A stretch of DNA of 64,000 nt from Convivina praedatoris (GTDB taxonomy: Bacteria > Bacillota > Bacilli > Lactobacillales > Lactobacillaceae). Both the position numbers and the translations under genes were made by a program. The DNA is taken from assembly GCF_933208505.1 (NCBI RefSeq), contig NZ_CAKOEU010000003.1, one strand, 5' to 3'. Below the pieces are notes generated by a model. The model was not told the DNA's origin and ran no database searches. It worked only from the letters and a program-made list of their open reading frames with translations. Of this stretch, positions 25,941 to 33,458 are shown piece after piece (the first letter of the stretch is position 1; every line of letters begins with the position of its first letter).

Positions 25941-26576
25941 ATGCAAAGATCTAAAAATATTCAATCAATGGTAGTGACCGCTATTTTTGCGGCGATTATT
26001 ATTTTGTTGAGTTTTACCCCCTTGGGCTTAGTTCCCGTAGGACCAATTAATGCGACTACTATTCATATTCCAGTTATTATTGGTGGAATTTTGTTAGGGC
26101 CCAAACGAGGAGCTCTTTTGGGTTTAATCTTTGGTTTAGCTAGTTTAATTCATTCGACCATGGCACCTACAATTTTGGGTTTTATTTTTTCACCGTTTGT
26201 GCCAGTTATTGGCACAAATCATGGGAGCTGGTTGGCGGTTATTATTGCCATTGTGCCCCGAGTGATTATTGGCATTGTGCCAGCCTATATTTTTCAAGGA
26301 TTACAACGTGCTTTCGGTCAGAAAAAGCAAACGCTATCTTTGGCCCTGACTGGTTTCATTGCCTCTTTTATGGACACTATTATGGTGATGGGATTAATTG
26401 AATTACTCTTCCGCCAACAATATGCTCAAGCTCTAGGGCAAACTTTGCACAATATTGATCAATTTATTTTAGGAATTGTCTTTACTAACGGGTTGGCTGA
26501 AGGAGTATTGGCTGCGTTCGTTACTGCAGCGGTGACGGGAATTCTGATGAAAATTGTTCAACAGGACAATCGCTAA
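25941..26576 (+). CDS. ECF transporter S component, possibly pantothenate (PanT-like)
   Basis: This 211-residue integral membrane protein has about six hydrophobic segments. The N-terminal MVVTAIFAAIIILLSFTPLG is followed by the ECF S-component pattern INATTIHIPVIIGGILLGPKRGALLGLIFG. It would give substrate specificity to the shared EcfA/A'/T module. The sequence recalls PanT proteins of lactic acid bacteria, but vitamin specificity cannot be decided without comparison. It appears to be a single gene with GGGAG as ribosome-binding site; no recognisable riboswitch precedes it. Confidence 0.8.
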   Translation: MQRSKNIQSMVVTAIFAAIIILLSFTPLGLVPVGPINATTIHIPVIIGGILLGPKRGALLGLIFGLASLIHSTMAPTILGFIFSPFVPVIGTNHGSWLAVIIAIVPRVIIGIVPAYIFQGLQRAFGQKKQTLSLALTGFIASFMDTIMVMGLIELLFRQQYAQALGQTLHNIDQFILGIVFTNGLAEGVLAAFVTAAVTGILMKIVQQDNR

Positions 26577-26585
26577 TTTATCTTG

Positions 26586-26614
26586 TTTACATTATCACAT
26601 AAAAAGCCTATAAT
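26586..26614 (+). promoter_or_regulatory. Promoter of the alcohol dehydrogenase gene
   Basis: TTTACA (26586-26591), 17-bp spacer, consensus TATAAT (26609-26614). The -10 sits in a small AAGCC/GGCTT dyad. Confidence 0.75.
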
Positions 26615-26651
26615 GGGCTTGTAAAAAATGTAAAGGAAATGGTATTTAGAC

Positions 26652-27704
26652 ATGAAGGCAGCTGTAGTAAGAAGTAAAAATGATGGTTATGTTGACTTGA
26701 TTGATGACTGGCAACCCCGAGCTTTAGGCTTTGGAGATGCGTTAGTTGATCTTGAATATGTTGGTTTGTGTCACACAGACTTGCATTGTGCTGCTGGTGA
26801 TTTTGGGGATCCAAATACACTAGGACAACGTAACGGGAATTTCCGCCGCGTGATTGGCCACGAAGGTGTCGGGATTGTTTCTAAGCTGGGTGAAGGCGCT
26901 GATCAGTATTTGAAGATTGGTGACCGAGTATCGATTGCTTGGTTCTATTCTGGTTGTGGTGTTTGTGATTACTGTGTGACTGGTAACGAAACTTTCTGTC
27001 GTAAAGCTTTGAACTCCGGCTACACCATTGACGGAGCTATGTCTCAGCAAGCCGTTGTTGATGCTAAATATGCCGTTAAGGTGCCTGAAGGCTTAGATCC
27101 AGTCGAAGCTACTTCAATTACTTGTGCTGGGGTGACTATGTATAAGGCCTTGAAGGTTGGGGAAACCAAGCCTGGTCAGTGGGTATCAGTTCACGGTGCT
27201 GGTGGTTTGGGAAACTTGGCTGTTCAGTATGCTCATAATGTCTTTAATGCCCATGTGGCCGTAGCTGATGGTAATCCTGATAAGTTAGCAGCTGCCAAGG
27301 CTGCTGGAGCTGAAGTTTTGGCCAATTACCATACTGATGATGTTGTGGCTAAGATTAATGAAGCGACTGGTGGGGTGCACAACGCTCAAGTTACAGCGGT
27401 TAATGATGCGGCCTTTTCACAAGCGGTTAACGTTTTGCGGACCAAGGGTAAGTTGGTAGCGGTTGCTCTTCCTCAAGGAGACATGTCATTAAACATTGCT
27501 AAGACGGTTTTGGATGGTATTGAAGTTCGTGGTTCTTTGGTTGGAACTCGTGAGGATTTGAAGGAAGCCTTTCAGTTTGGTGCTGAAGGTAAGGTAAAGC
27601 CAATTGTTGAAACGATTGACTTTGCTGATCTAAACGATGCCATTGATGACATGAAGAACAGTAAGATTACTGGTCGTAAAGTAGTAGACTTTACTAAGTT
27701 GTAA
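26652..27704 (+). CDS. adhP: Zinc-dependent alcohol dehydrogenase
   Basis: This 350-residue medium-chain dehydrogenase interconverts primary alcohols and aldehydes, probably acetaldehyde and ethanol. Catalytic zinc ligands are visible in GLCHTDLH and in GHEGVG with a later Cys in SITCAGVT. The structural zinc loop GCGVCDYC with FC seven residues later is intact, and GAGGLGN is the NAD-binding turn. The length is standard. A near-consensus promoter and a strong terminator make it a single-gene unit. Codons are of the highly expressed type (frequent GGT, GCT, AAG), as expected for an abundant fermentation enzyme. Confidence 0.9.
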   Translation: MKAAVVRSKNDGYVDLIDDWQPRALGFGDALVDLEYVGLCHTDLHCAAGDFGDPNTLGQRNGNFRRVIGHEGVGIVSKLGEGADQYLKIGDRVSIAWFYSGCGVCDYCVTGNETFCRKALNSGYTIDGAMSQQAVVDAKYAVKVPEGLDPVEATSITCAGVTMYKALKVGETKPGQWVSVHGAGGLGNLAVQYAHNVFNAHVAVADGNPDKLAAAKAAGAEVLANYHTDDVVAKINEATGGVHNAQVTAVNDAAFSQAVNVLRTKGKLVAVALPQGDMSLNIAKTVLDGIEVRGSLVGTREDLKEAFQFGAEGKVKPIVETIDFADLNDAIDDMKNSKITGRKVVDFTKL

Positions 27705-27715
27705 GATTAATTAAT

Positions 27716-27743
27716 AAAACTCCAGTTTAACTGGAGTTTTTAT
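27716..27743 (+). terminator. Terminator after adhP
   Basis: AAAACTCCAG (27716-27725) pairs with CTGGAGTTTT (27731-27740) around a short loop. Confidence 0.88.
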
Positions 27744-27755
27744 TTTGGAGATAAG

Positions 27756-28250
27756 ATGGCGTATTACGAGTATCAATCACCACTGGGAATCACTGGCATG
27801 ACCAGTAAGGGTAATTATTTAACGGCACTATATTTTGTTGATCAAAAATCAGATCAGAAAATTGTCGAAAAACAGCAGTTAACTAGACCAATTAAAGCAA
27901 CCATTCAGTGGTTAGATTTATATTTTGCTGGAAAAGATCCTAATGCGGTTATTGTCCCTTTAGACTTAGCAGTCACTAATTTTCGTCAACGAGTCTTAGC
28001 GGTGGTTGCTCAAGTCCCTTACGGGAAACACATTAGTTATGGTGATATATCACAGGCTTTGCAAGCCGATGTACCAGAGCCTAAAAATCTTAGCCAAGCA
28101 GTCGGGGGCGCTGTTGGCCATAATCCTATTCTATTGATTGTGCCATGTCATCGAATTGTCGGTTCTGACGGTTCTTTAACTGGTTACGCTGGTGGATTGG
28201 AACGAAAGAAGTGGTTGTTGGATTTTGAGGCACAGCAAGTAAAATTGTGA
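27756..28250 (+). CDS. ogt: Methylated-DNA-protein-cysteine methyltransferase
   Basis: This 164-residue suicide repair protein transfers the alkyl group of O6-methylguanine to its own cysteine. The active site PCHRIVGSDGSLTGYAGG and the DNA-contact segment VPYGKHISYGDIS are typical of the Ogt/AGT family, and length is normal. GGAG stands six bases before the ATG, and the start lies only 12 bp after the adhP terminator stem, so its promoter is unclear. Confidence 0.92.
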   Translation: MAYYEYQSPLGITGMTSKGNYLTALYFVDQKSDQKIVEKQQLTRPIKATIQWLDLYFAGKDPNAVIVPLDLAVTNFRQRVLAVVAQVPYGKHISYGDISQALQADVPEPKNLSQAVGGAVGHNPILLIVPCHRIVGSDGSLTGYAGGLERKKWLLDFEAQQVKL

Positions 28251-28330
28251 AAATATTAAATTGAACTGCTAATTTATTGATTTCTATGTGATAATTGTAG
28301 GTATGTTGTTTACAATTTTAGGAGAAGATT

Positions 28331-29629
28331 ATGGAAAATCAACCACAAACAAATCAATTAGATGCTTTAATTTTACGAAACACGGTTGGCGATGAACTTA
28401 ATTTAATGCGTACACAACCAGCTGAATTAGAACAGGGTAAATATCGTGAAGTGTTGTCTGATGGTACTCTAGCCGTAGCAGGCGCATTTGCTTCGACAAA
28501 TTCAACTCAATCTGTGGCAATGACTGCAGATATTGGACAACAATTATTTACAAATGCTATGGATCCTTCAGCGCTTATGCATTTTAATAATGGTGGTGTC
28601 GGAACTGCTGTTCAAAGTGTCGGGGGTAAAATTATAGGACATAGTGGTTTTACACCCGTAAATGGGATAACTATGGCGGGGACTGTTAGTAATCCTGCAG
28701 TGCCATTGATTATGATGACCACAATGGTTGTTAAAGAACAGTTCCAAGAAATTAATGAAAAATTGGATGTCATTACTGATAAATTAAACGCTGTAGTCGA
28801 CATTATGCATGCTGAAAAAATGGGACAGTTGCTGACAATCGACGAACGAATTAAGGCGATTACAAAACAGGCCAACATTTCAGATGCTAATCTGAACGAA
28901 TTAGTAACAATGGCGAACGAAGCCCAAAATGTTTATCATCAATATAAAATTCTATTAGATCAAAGTGATGTAACTGATTTAGTTAAGGTCAAGGGATTTA
29001 ATGACCAAGGACGGGTGAAGGCTATGATGCAAAAAGTGGCTGCTAGTGAATACATGCAGTTCTTTAAAGTGGCCTATTATGCTGATTCGTTGTCGTGGTT
29101 AGTGCGTTTGACAATTATTGCGTCAATGGTAAAACGTGGCGAAGAACCTGTCGTAATTGAGGAGCGAGTCAATGCTTTCAAAGAGCAGTATGAATTGAGC
29201 TTTGTAAACAATGCTAAAACCTATGTTGAAAAAGTTCGTACTCCGGTTGTCGATAAGGCGTTAACAATGGTAACCAAGACTGACAGCATCGGTGATGTTA
29301 CCGATGGGGCTTTCAATAAATTAACTGAAGTTGCCGGTCATTTGCCATTTAAAGCGGCTAAAAAAGTTCGCAGTCATGCTGAAAATTATCAAAAGAATAT
29401 AGAAGATGAAAAGGAAAAACTGACGCTAGATCTTGATGATCAATTTGATGCGCTTACACAGCCTGTTTTTGGTCAAGAAGTCGGTACAATTGCGGATAAT
29501 GTTATTCAGCAGTTGACAGCTCCTCAAGAAGTTGTCTACGCCATGGAAGACGGCAGTGATGAGGTTCGTATATTTGTGCGAGATAGGGAAGCTGGAAAGA
29601 TAGTTGATGATTACGTGGTTGAACATTAA
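28331..29629 (+). CDS. Orphan 432-residue helical protein of unknown function
   Basis: I do not recognise a family. Residues 1-95 are polar and then Gly/Ala-rich. Residues about 105-135 contain a short hydrophobic stretch (VPLIMMTTMVV) leading into an amphipathic helix with coiled-coil character (KLDVITDKLNAVVDIM). A mostly helical, Lys/Glu-rich region follows to residue 400. There is no signal peptide, clear transmembrane domain or LPxTG. TAGGAG precedes the ATG at good spacing and the frame is long and uninterrupted, so the gene is real. It stands alone: ogt ends 80 bases before it and the gene-poor stretch at 29630-30068 follows it. Helical bundles with a central hydrophobic segment occur in pore-forming toxins and in filament or tape-measure proteins, but nothing here chooses among these. 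Confidence 0.75.
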   Translation: MENQPQTNQLDALILRNTVGDELNLMRTQPAELEQGKYREVLSDGTLAVAGAFASTNSTQSVAMTADIGQQLFTNAMDPSALMHFNNGGVGTAVQSVGGKIIGHSGFTPVNGITMAGTVSNPAVPLIMMTTMVVKEQFQEINEKLDVITDKLNAVVDIMHAEKMGQLLTIDERIKAITKQANISDANLNELVTMANEAQNVYHQYKILLDQSDVTDLVKVKGFNDQGRVKAMMQKVAASEYMQFFKVAYYADSLSWLVRLTIIASMVKRGEEPVVIEERVNAFKEQYELSFVNNAKTYVEKVRTPVVDKALTMVTKTDSIGDVTDGAFNKLTEVAGHLPFKAAKKVRSHAENYQKNIEDEKEKLTLDLDDQFDALTQPVFGQEVGTIADNVIQQLTAPQEVVYAMEDGSDEVRIFVRDREAGKIVDDYVVEH

Positions 29630-29700
29630 TTTTGTTGTTCGGTTGCTTACCTACGAATTTACTAAATAAAAAATTAATTATTGGTTCACTCTTTGATTTT

Positions 29701-29898
29701 TGAGAAAACCTTTCATACCCACAACAAACCATTTCAGATGATTGCTGGAAATGGTTATCACACGTTGACCAGCTTGAATACAGAGTTAAGTTAAGGGACA
29801 TGGGAATGGGCATGAAAAATGCTAAAAAAGCAACACGTCCAGTCGAACCTAATCCTTCCATCGTTGATGGACAAATTGAATGGTTACAATCCAATTAA
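29701..29898 (+). pseudogene. Possible gene remnant in a 440-bp gene-poor stretch
   Basis: From about 29701 to 29898 one frame stays open (starting ENLSYPQQT, ending DGQIEWLQSN) with no start codon near its beginning. ATG first occurs at 29800, giving only 32 residues (MGMGMKNAKK onward). It looks like the 3' end of a decayed or deleted gene, or a very small gene. No family is recognised. The rest of 29630-30068 holds a cre-like palindrome and the promoter of the next gene. Confidence 0.3.
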
Positions 29899-29900
29899 AT

Positions 29901-29914
29901 AGAAAGCGCTTTCT
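29901..29914. promoter_or_regulatory. cre-like palindrome upstream of the SemiSWEET gene
   Basis: AGAAAGCGCTTTCT is a perfect 14-bp palindrome. It matches the CcpA cre core (GAAAGCGCTTTC) and deviates from TGWAANCGNTNWCA only at the outermost positions. It lies about 105 bp before the -10 of the sugar-transporter gene. Confidence 0.5.
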
Positions 29915-30016
29915 TCCCAATAGTATCGACATTTCAAGCTCATGCTTGAATAAGGCTAGGGTAAACAAATTTTAACTACGATGTTTGTCAGCTTTTCATA
30001 AAATTGCCTTAAAATC

Positions 30017-30025
30017 TGTTATAAT
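30017..30025 (+). promoter_or_regulatory. Extended -10 promoter of the SemiSWEET gene
   Basis: TGTTATAAT (30017-30025) is an extended -10 element with a consensus hexamer; no good -35 is seen at 17 bp. Confidence 0.6.
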
Positions 30026-30068
30026 AGACGGTATATTAAAAACGTAACATGATTGGAAATTCACACAA

Positions 30069-30329
30069 ATGAAAGATAAGTTTCACGTTGTCATTGGTTC
30101 CATTGGGGCCTTCATTGGAATTTTTGTTTTTTTAGCCTATATTCCACAAATTTTTTCAAACTTAGCTGGAGATAAAGCGCAACCTTATCAGCCTTTGGTT
30201 GCCGCGGTTTCATGTTTAATTTGGGTCTTATACGGGTTAACGAACTCTCCCAAAAAAGATTACATTTTGATTATTCCCAATGCCTTAGGTGTAGTTTTAG
30301 GCCTGATTACTGCTCTTACAGCTCTATAA
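30069..30329 (+). CDS. SemiSWEET-type sugar transporter (PQ-loop/MtN3 family)
   Basis: This 86-residue protein has three membrane helices, the form of bacterial SemiSWEETs that dimerise to make one sugar pore. The PQ motif is visible in LAYIPQIFSN of helix 1, and the third helix contains the related PNALGVVLG. Family members carry sucrose or hexoses down their gradient. It lies convergent to, and shares a terminator with, the LacI-type regulator of the sucrose operon, and a cre-like palindrome lies upstream; both support a sugar role. The ribosome-binding site is weak (GGAAA). Confidence 0.85.
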   Translation: MKDKFHVVIGSIGAFIGIFVFLAYIPQIFSNLAGDKAQPYQPLVAAVSCLIWVLYGLTNSPKKDYILIIPNALGVVLGLITALTAL

Positions 30330-30333
30330 GCAA

Positions 30334-30367
30334 CAAAAACTGATAGCAAAAAGCTATCAGTTTTTTG
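30334..30367. terminator. Bidirectional terminator between SemiSWEET and lacI-type gene
   Basis: AAAAACTGATAGC (30335-30347) pairs perfectly with GCTATCAGTTTTT (30353-30365); A and T runs suit both directions. Confidence 0.92.
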
Positions 30368-30371
30368 TTGT

Positions 30372-31337
30372 TTACTTTTTAGTTGATGCTCGTCTAATTA
30401 ATTGACCAGGAATTACAATTTTTACGGGTCGAATATTGGCTTCGTTACGAATTTTTTGGAAGAGGTCATAAATCTGTTCACCAGTTTCAAAGAAATTAAA
30501 TTCAAAGCTGGTAAGTTCTGGTGACACAATTTCGCTATAAACTGATTGACCAAAACCAAGGTAGTAGGGGTGTTGATTTAACTCAAAACCAGCCTGCATG
30601 GCACCTACGGCAATCGCATCAGTAGCACCAATTACTAAGTCATAATGTTGTTTACCCATCGCTTTAGCGGCATCTAATTTAGCGGTTTGCCGTTTAAAAG
30701 TTGTAATAACTTCGTGATGAGAAATATTGGCTAAAGCAGCTTTTACACCTTGAAAACGTTCATAACCAATCGCCCAATCTAGTTTTTGATCAACATTTAG
30801 AATTAAAACGTTTTTGGGTGATAGGGTTTGGATATATTGGCCGACAATCTTCCCAGCCTGTTGGTCGTCCATCATGACGCGAGCAAAATCCGGTTCATCT
30901 TGTCCCTGTAAAACGACTGGTATGTCGGCGTCAAGGAGGGTCTGACGGATTTCTTCGGTTAGATTGGCCGTTAAAATAATCAGGCCAGCCACTTTTTGGG
31001 CAATGAACTTCTTAATTGCGGCTAACTCACGAATTGGGTCTTGATAAATATTGGCAATCAAAAAAGTATCGTTTTGATTAGCTGAATCCAATCCACGTAA
31101 CATTTCTACTTGCGCCATTGAATCCAGTCGGGGCACAATCACACCAATCGTGCGATTTTTTTCCTGCTTGAGTCCTTGGGCAAAGGTATTGGGAATATAT
31201 TGATTTTTACGGACAATCTCATCAATTTTACGTCGCGTTTGGGGACTAACCGAGCCGCCGTTTAAATAACGAGAAACCGTACTTTTGGCTACTTTCGCCT
31301 GACGGGCAATGTCTTGAATTGTAACTTTCTTTTCCAT
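30372..31337 (-). CDS. scrR: LacI-family sucrose operon repressor
   Basis: In this 321-residue regulator, residues 4-28 form the LacI helix-turn-helix (TIQDIARQAKVAKSTVSRYLNG), with the hinge helix near 48-58 and a periplasmic-binding-protein-like sugar domain after residue 60. It is divergent from the sucrose PTS gene. Two palindromes, TGTAAGCGGTTACA and GAACCGGTTC, lie in the shared 126-bp spacer as likely targets. The inducer is presumably fructose or a sucrose derivative, as known for ScrR/SacR of lactobacilli. The symbol rests on context. Confidence 0.88.
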   Translation of the reverse strand: MEKKVTIQDIARQAKVAKSTVSRYLNGGSVSPQTRRKIDEIVRKNQYIPNTFAQGLKQEKNRTIGVIVPRLDSMAQVEMLRGLDSANQNDTFLIANIYQDPIRELAAIKKFIAQKVAGLIILTANLTEEIRQTLLDADIPVVLQGQDEPDFARVMMDDQQAGKIVGQYIQTLSPKNVLILNVDQKLDWAIGYERFQGVKAALANISHHEVITTFKRQTAKLDAAKAMGKQHYDLVIGATDAIAVGAMQAGFELNQHPYYLGFGQSVYSEIVSPELTSFEFNFFETGEQIYDLFQKIRNEANIRPVKIVIPGQLIRRASTKK

Positions 31338-31381
31338 AATAGCTTTATCATATCAGAATATTGCCTGACAATAATAAAAAC

Positions 31382-31410
31382 TTGCGAATTTTATTGTAAG
31401 CGGTTACACT
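31382..31410 (+). promoter_or_regulatory. Candidate promoter of scrA
   Basis: TTGCGA (31382-31387), 17-bp spacer, TACACT (31405-31410). The spacer and -10 are overlapped by the cre-consensus palindrome, so binding there should block initiation. Confidence 0.5.
31395..31408. promoter_or_regulatory. cre-consensus site before scrA
   Basis: TGTAAGCGGTTACA fits the published CcpA consensus TGWAANCGNTNWCA at every position. It could also be a binding site of the LacI-type regulator, which recognises similar CG-centred palindromes. Confidence 0.7.
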
Positions 31411-31423
31411 ATAAGCAGAACTA

Positions 31424-31433
31424 GAACCGGTTC
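31424..31433. promoter_or_regulatory. LacI-type palindrome before scrA (candidate ScrR operator)
   Basis: GAACCGGTTC is a perfect 10-bp CG-centred palindrome 30 bp before the scrA start, placed downstream of the candidate -10 where a repressor would block transcription. Confidence 0.6.
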
Positions 31434-31463
31434 CTGAAAACCGGATATACAAAGGAGAGGAAT

Positions 31464-33446
31464 ATGAAGCATAATGAGGTAGCGCAGCGGATTGCCGCAG
31501 CTGTCCATCCCGAGAACGTTGTGGCTGCAGCTCACTGTGCCACGCGGTTACGTTTGGTACTAAAGGATGTAAAAAATATCGACCAACAAGCCCTTGATGA
31601 TGATCCTGATTTAAAGGGGACCTTTAATGCCGATGGGCAATATCAAATTATTGTGGGCCCGGGAGATGTTAATAAGGTTTACGACGAATTTGTTAAGTTG
31701 ACTGGAGTTAAATCAGCGACAACTGACGATTTGAAGAAAGTTGCTGCTCAAAATGGTAAGCCTAATCCTCTAATGGCCTTGATTAAGGTGCTATCTGACA
31801 TCTTTGTGCCATTAATTCCAGCCTTGGTTGCTGGTGGTTTATTAATGGCCTTAAATAACGTGTTAACCGCTGCTGGTATTTTTGGAACGAAATCTTTGGT
31901 AGCAATGTATCCTCAAATTACTGGATTGGCTCAGATGGTCAACTTAATGGCTGCCGCACCATTTGCTTTTTTGCCGATTTTGATTGGAATTACAGCCACA
32001 CGGCGTTTCGGTGGTAGTGAAATTTTGGGTGCCGCAGCCGGCATGATGCTGGTAATGCCTGATTTGATTAATGGCTACAAAGTGGCTGAAGTAATAGCTA
32101 GTGGTAAAATGCCCACTTGGGATTTATTCGGTCTACATGTTGCCCAAGCTGGTTATCAAGGACAGGTCTTGCCTGTGATTGGGGTGGCCTTTATTTTAGC
32201 TACCTTGGAAAAATTCTTCCATAAGCACTTAAAGGGTGCCGTCGATTTTACCTTTACACCGATGTTAGCAATTCTAATTACTGGTTTTGTTACCTTTACA
32301 ATTGTCGGCCCAATTTTGCGAATTGTCTCTAATGGCCTAACTGACGGCTTAACTTGGATGGTTACGACCTTTGGCTTTATTGGTTATGCCATCTTTGGAT
32401 CATTTTATTCAGCGATTGTTATTACCGGTTTACACCAAAGTTTTCCAGCAATTGAAACTCAATTATTAGCTAATATTTCAAAAACCGGTGGTGATTTTAT
32501 TTTTCCAATTGCAACCTGTGCTAATGTGGCCCAAGGAGCTGCAACTTTTGCCATGTACTTCTTAGGCAAGGGTAATGAAAAATTACGGGCGCTTTCATCT
32601 TCAGCCGGTGCCTCAGCCATGTTAGGAATTACTGAACCAGCGTTGTTTGGTGTTAATTTGAAGTATAAGTTTCCATTTTTTATTGCCCTAGGTGCTTCTG
32701 GAGTTGCTAGTTTGGTGATGGGACTCTTCCACGTTTTGTCATCGTCGCTAGGTCCAGCGGGCGTGATTGGCTTTATTGCGATTCCGCCAACTAAATGGGG
32801 TGGTTTCTTCTTAGCAGTTGTAGTTAGTTTTGTCCTAGCCTTTAGTATTACCTTGGTTTACGGTCGTCAACATTTGGCTGCGATTAATGGGCAAACGGCT
32901 CCAACTGATAGCGCTACGAGTGTCCCAGTTGATGATGCAACTAAAGATTCAGTAGAAATCGAAACTGGTTATTCAGTTGATGCACCGGTTGCTGGTGAAT
33001 TGATTGACATTAGTACCGTTAAGGATCCAGTTTTCTCGACGGGTATGATGGGTACTGGTATTGCCATTGAGCCTAGCGGTAATCAGATTATTGCACCGGC
33101 AGATGGTGAAATTACCGTCGCCTACGATACCAAGCATGCTTATGGCATGAAAACAGAAGATGGCGTGGAGGTTTTGATTCACGTCGGGATTGATACTGTT
33201 AACTTGGCTGGTAAGGGTTTTGAAAGCCAGGTTAGCCAAGGACAACACGTTAAACAAGGTGATTTGTTAGGTACTTTTGATACTAAAATCATTCAAGAAG
33301 CTGGTTATCCTGTCACAACTATGGTTATAATTACAAATACAAATGAATTTGACCGGGTCATTGCCGATCAAGATTACGGTCGTCAGGTGGCAACTAATCA
33401 AGTTATTTTAACGGCCATCCCCAAAGACGATGCTGCTAAGTCCTAA
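31464..33446 (+). CDS. scrA: Sucrose-specific PTS transporter, fused EIIBCA
   Basis: In this 660-residue protein, residues 1-85 are EIIB with the phospho-accepting Cys in AAHCATRLRL. Residues about 105-465 are the membrane EIIC domain, including GITEPALFGVNLKYKFPF. Residues about 500-655 are EIIA, with the active His in VLIHVGIDTVNLAGKGF. It imports sucrose as sucrose-6-phosphate. The BCA order, the divergent LacI regulator and the downstream GH32 hydrolase identify the sucrose system, although some related transporters accept trehalose. AAAGGAGAGG precedes the ATG. Confidence 0.92.
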   Translation: MKHNEVAQRIAAAVHPENVVAAAHCATRLRLVLKDVKNIDQQALDDDPDLKGTFNADGQYQIIVGPGDVNKVYDEFVKLTGVKSATTDDLKKVAAQNGKPNPLMALIKVLSDIFVPLIPALVAGGLLMALNNVLTAAGIFGTKSLVAMYPQITGLAQMVNLMAAAPFAFLPILIGITATRRFGGSEILGAAAGMMLVMPDLINGYKVAEVIASGKMPTWDLFGLHVAQAGYQGQVLPVIGVAFILATLEKFFHKHLKGAVDFTFTPMLAILITGFVTFTIVGPILRIVSNGLTDGLTWMVTTFGFIGYAIFGSFYSAIVITGLHQSFPAIETQLLANISKTGGDFIFPIATCANVAQGAATFAMYFLGKGNEKLRALSSSAGASAMLGITEPALFGVNLKYKFPFFIALGASGVASLVMGLFHVLSSSLGPAGVIGFIAIPPTKWGGFFLAVVVSFVLAFSITLVYGRQHLAAINGQTAPTDSATSVPVDDATKDSVEIETGYSVDAPVAGELIDISTVKDPVFSTGMMGTGIAIEPSGNQIIAPADGEITVAYDTKHAYGMKTEDGVEVLIHVGIDTVNLAGKGFESQVSQGQHVKQGDLLGTFDTKIIQEAGYPVTTMVIITNTNEFDRVIADQDYGRQVATNQVILTAIPKDDAAKS

Positions 33447-33458
33447 AAGGAGTTTCCT

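Noticed and set aside
26604..26619. AAGCC/GGGCTT hairpin as terminator of the ECF S-component gene
   Set aside because: The stem is only five base pairs and its loop is the TATAAT of a well-spaced promoter.
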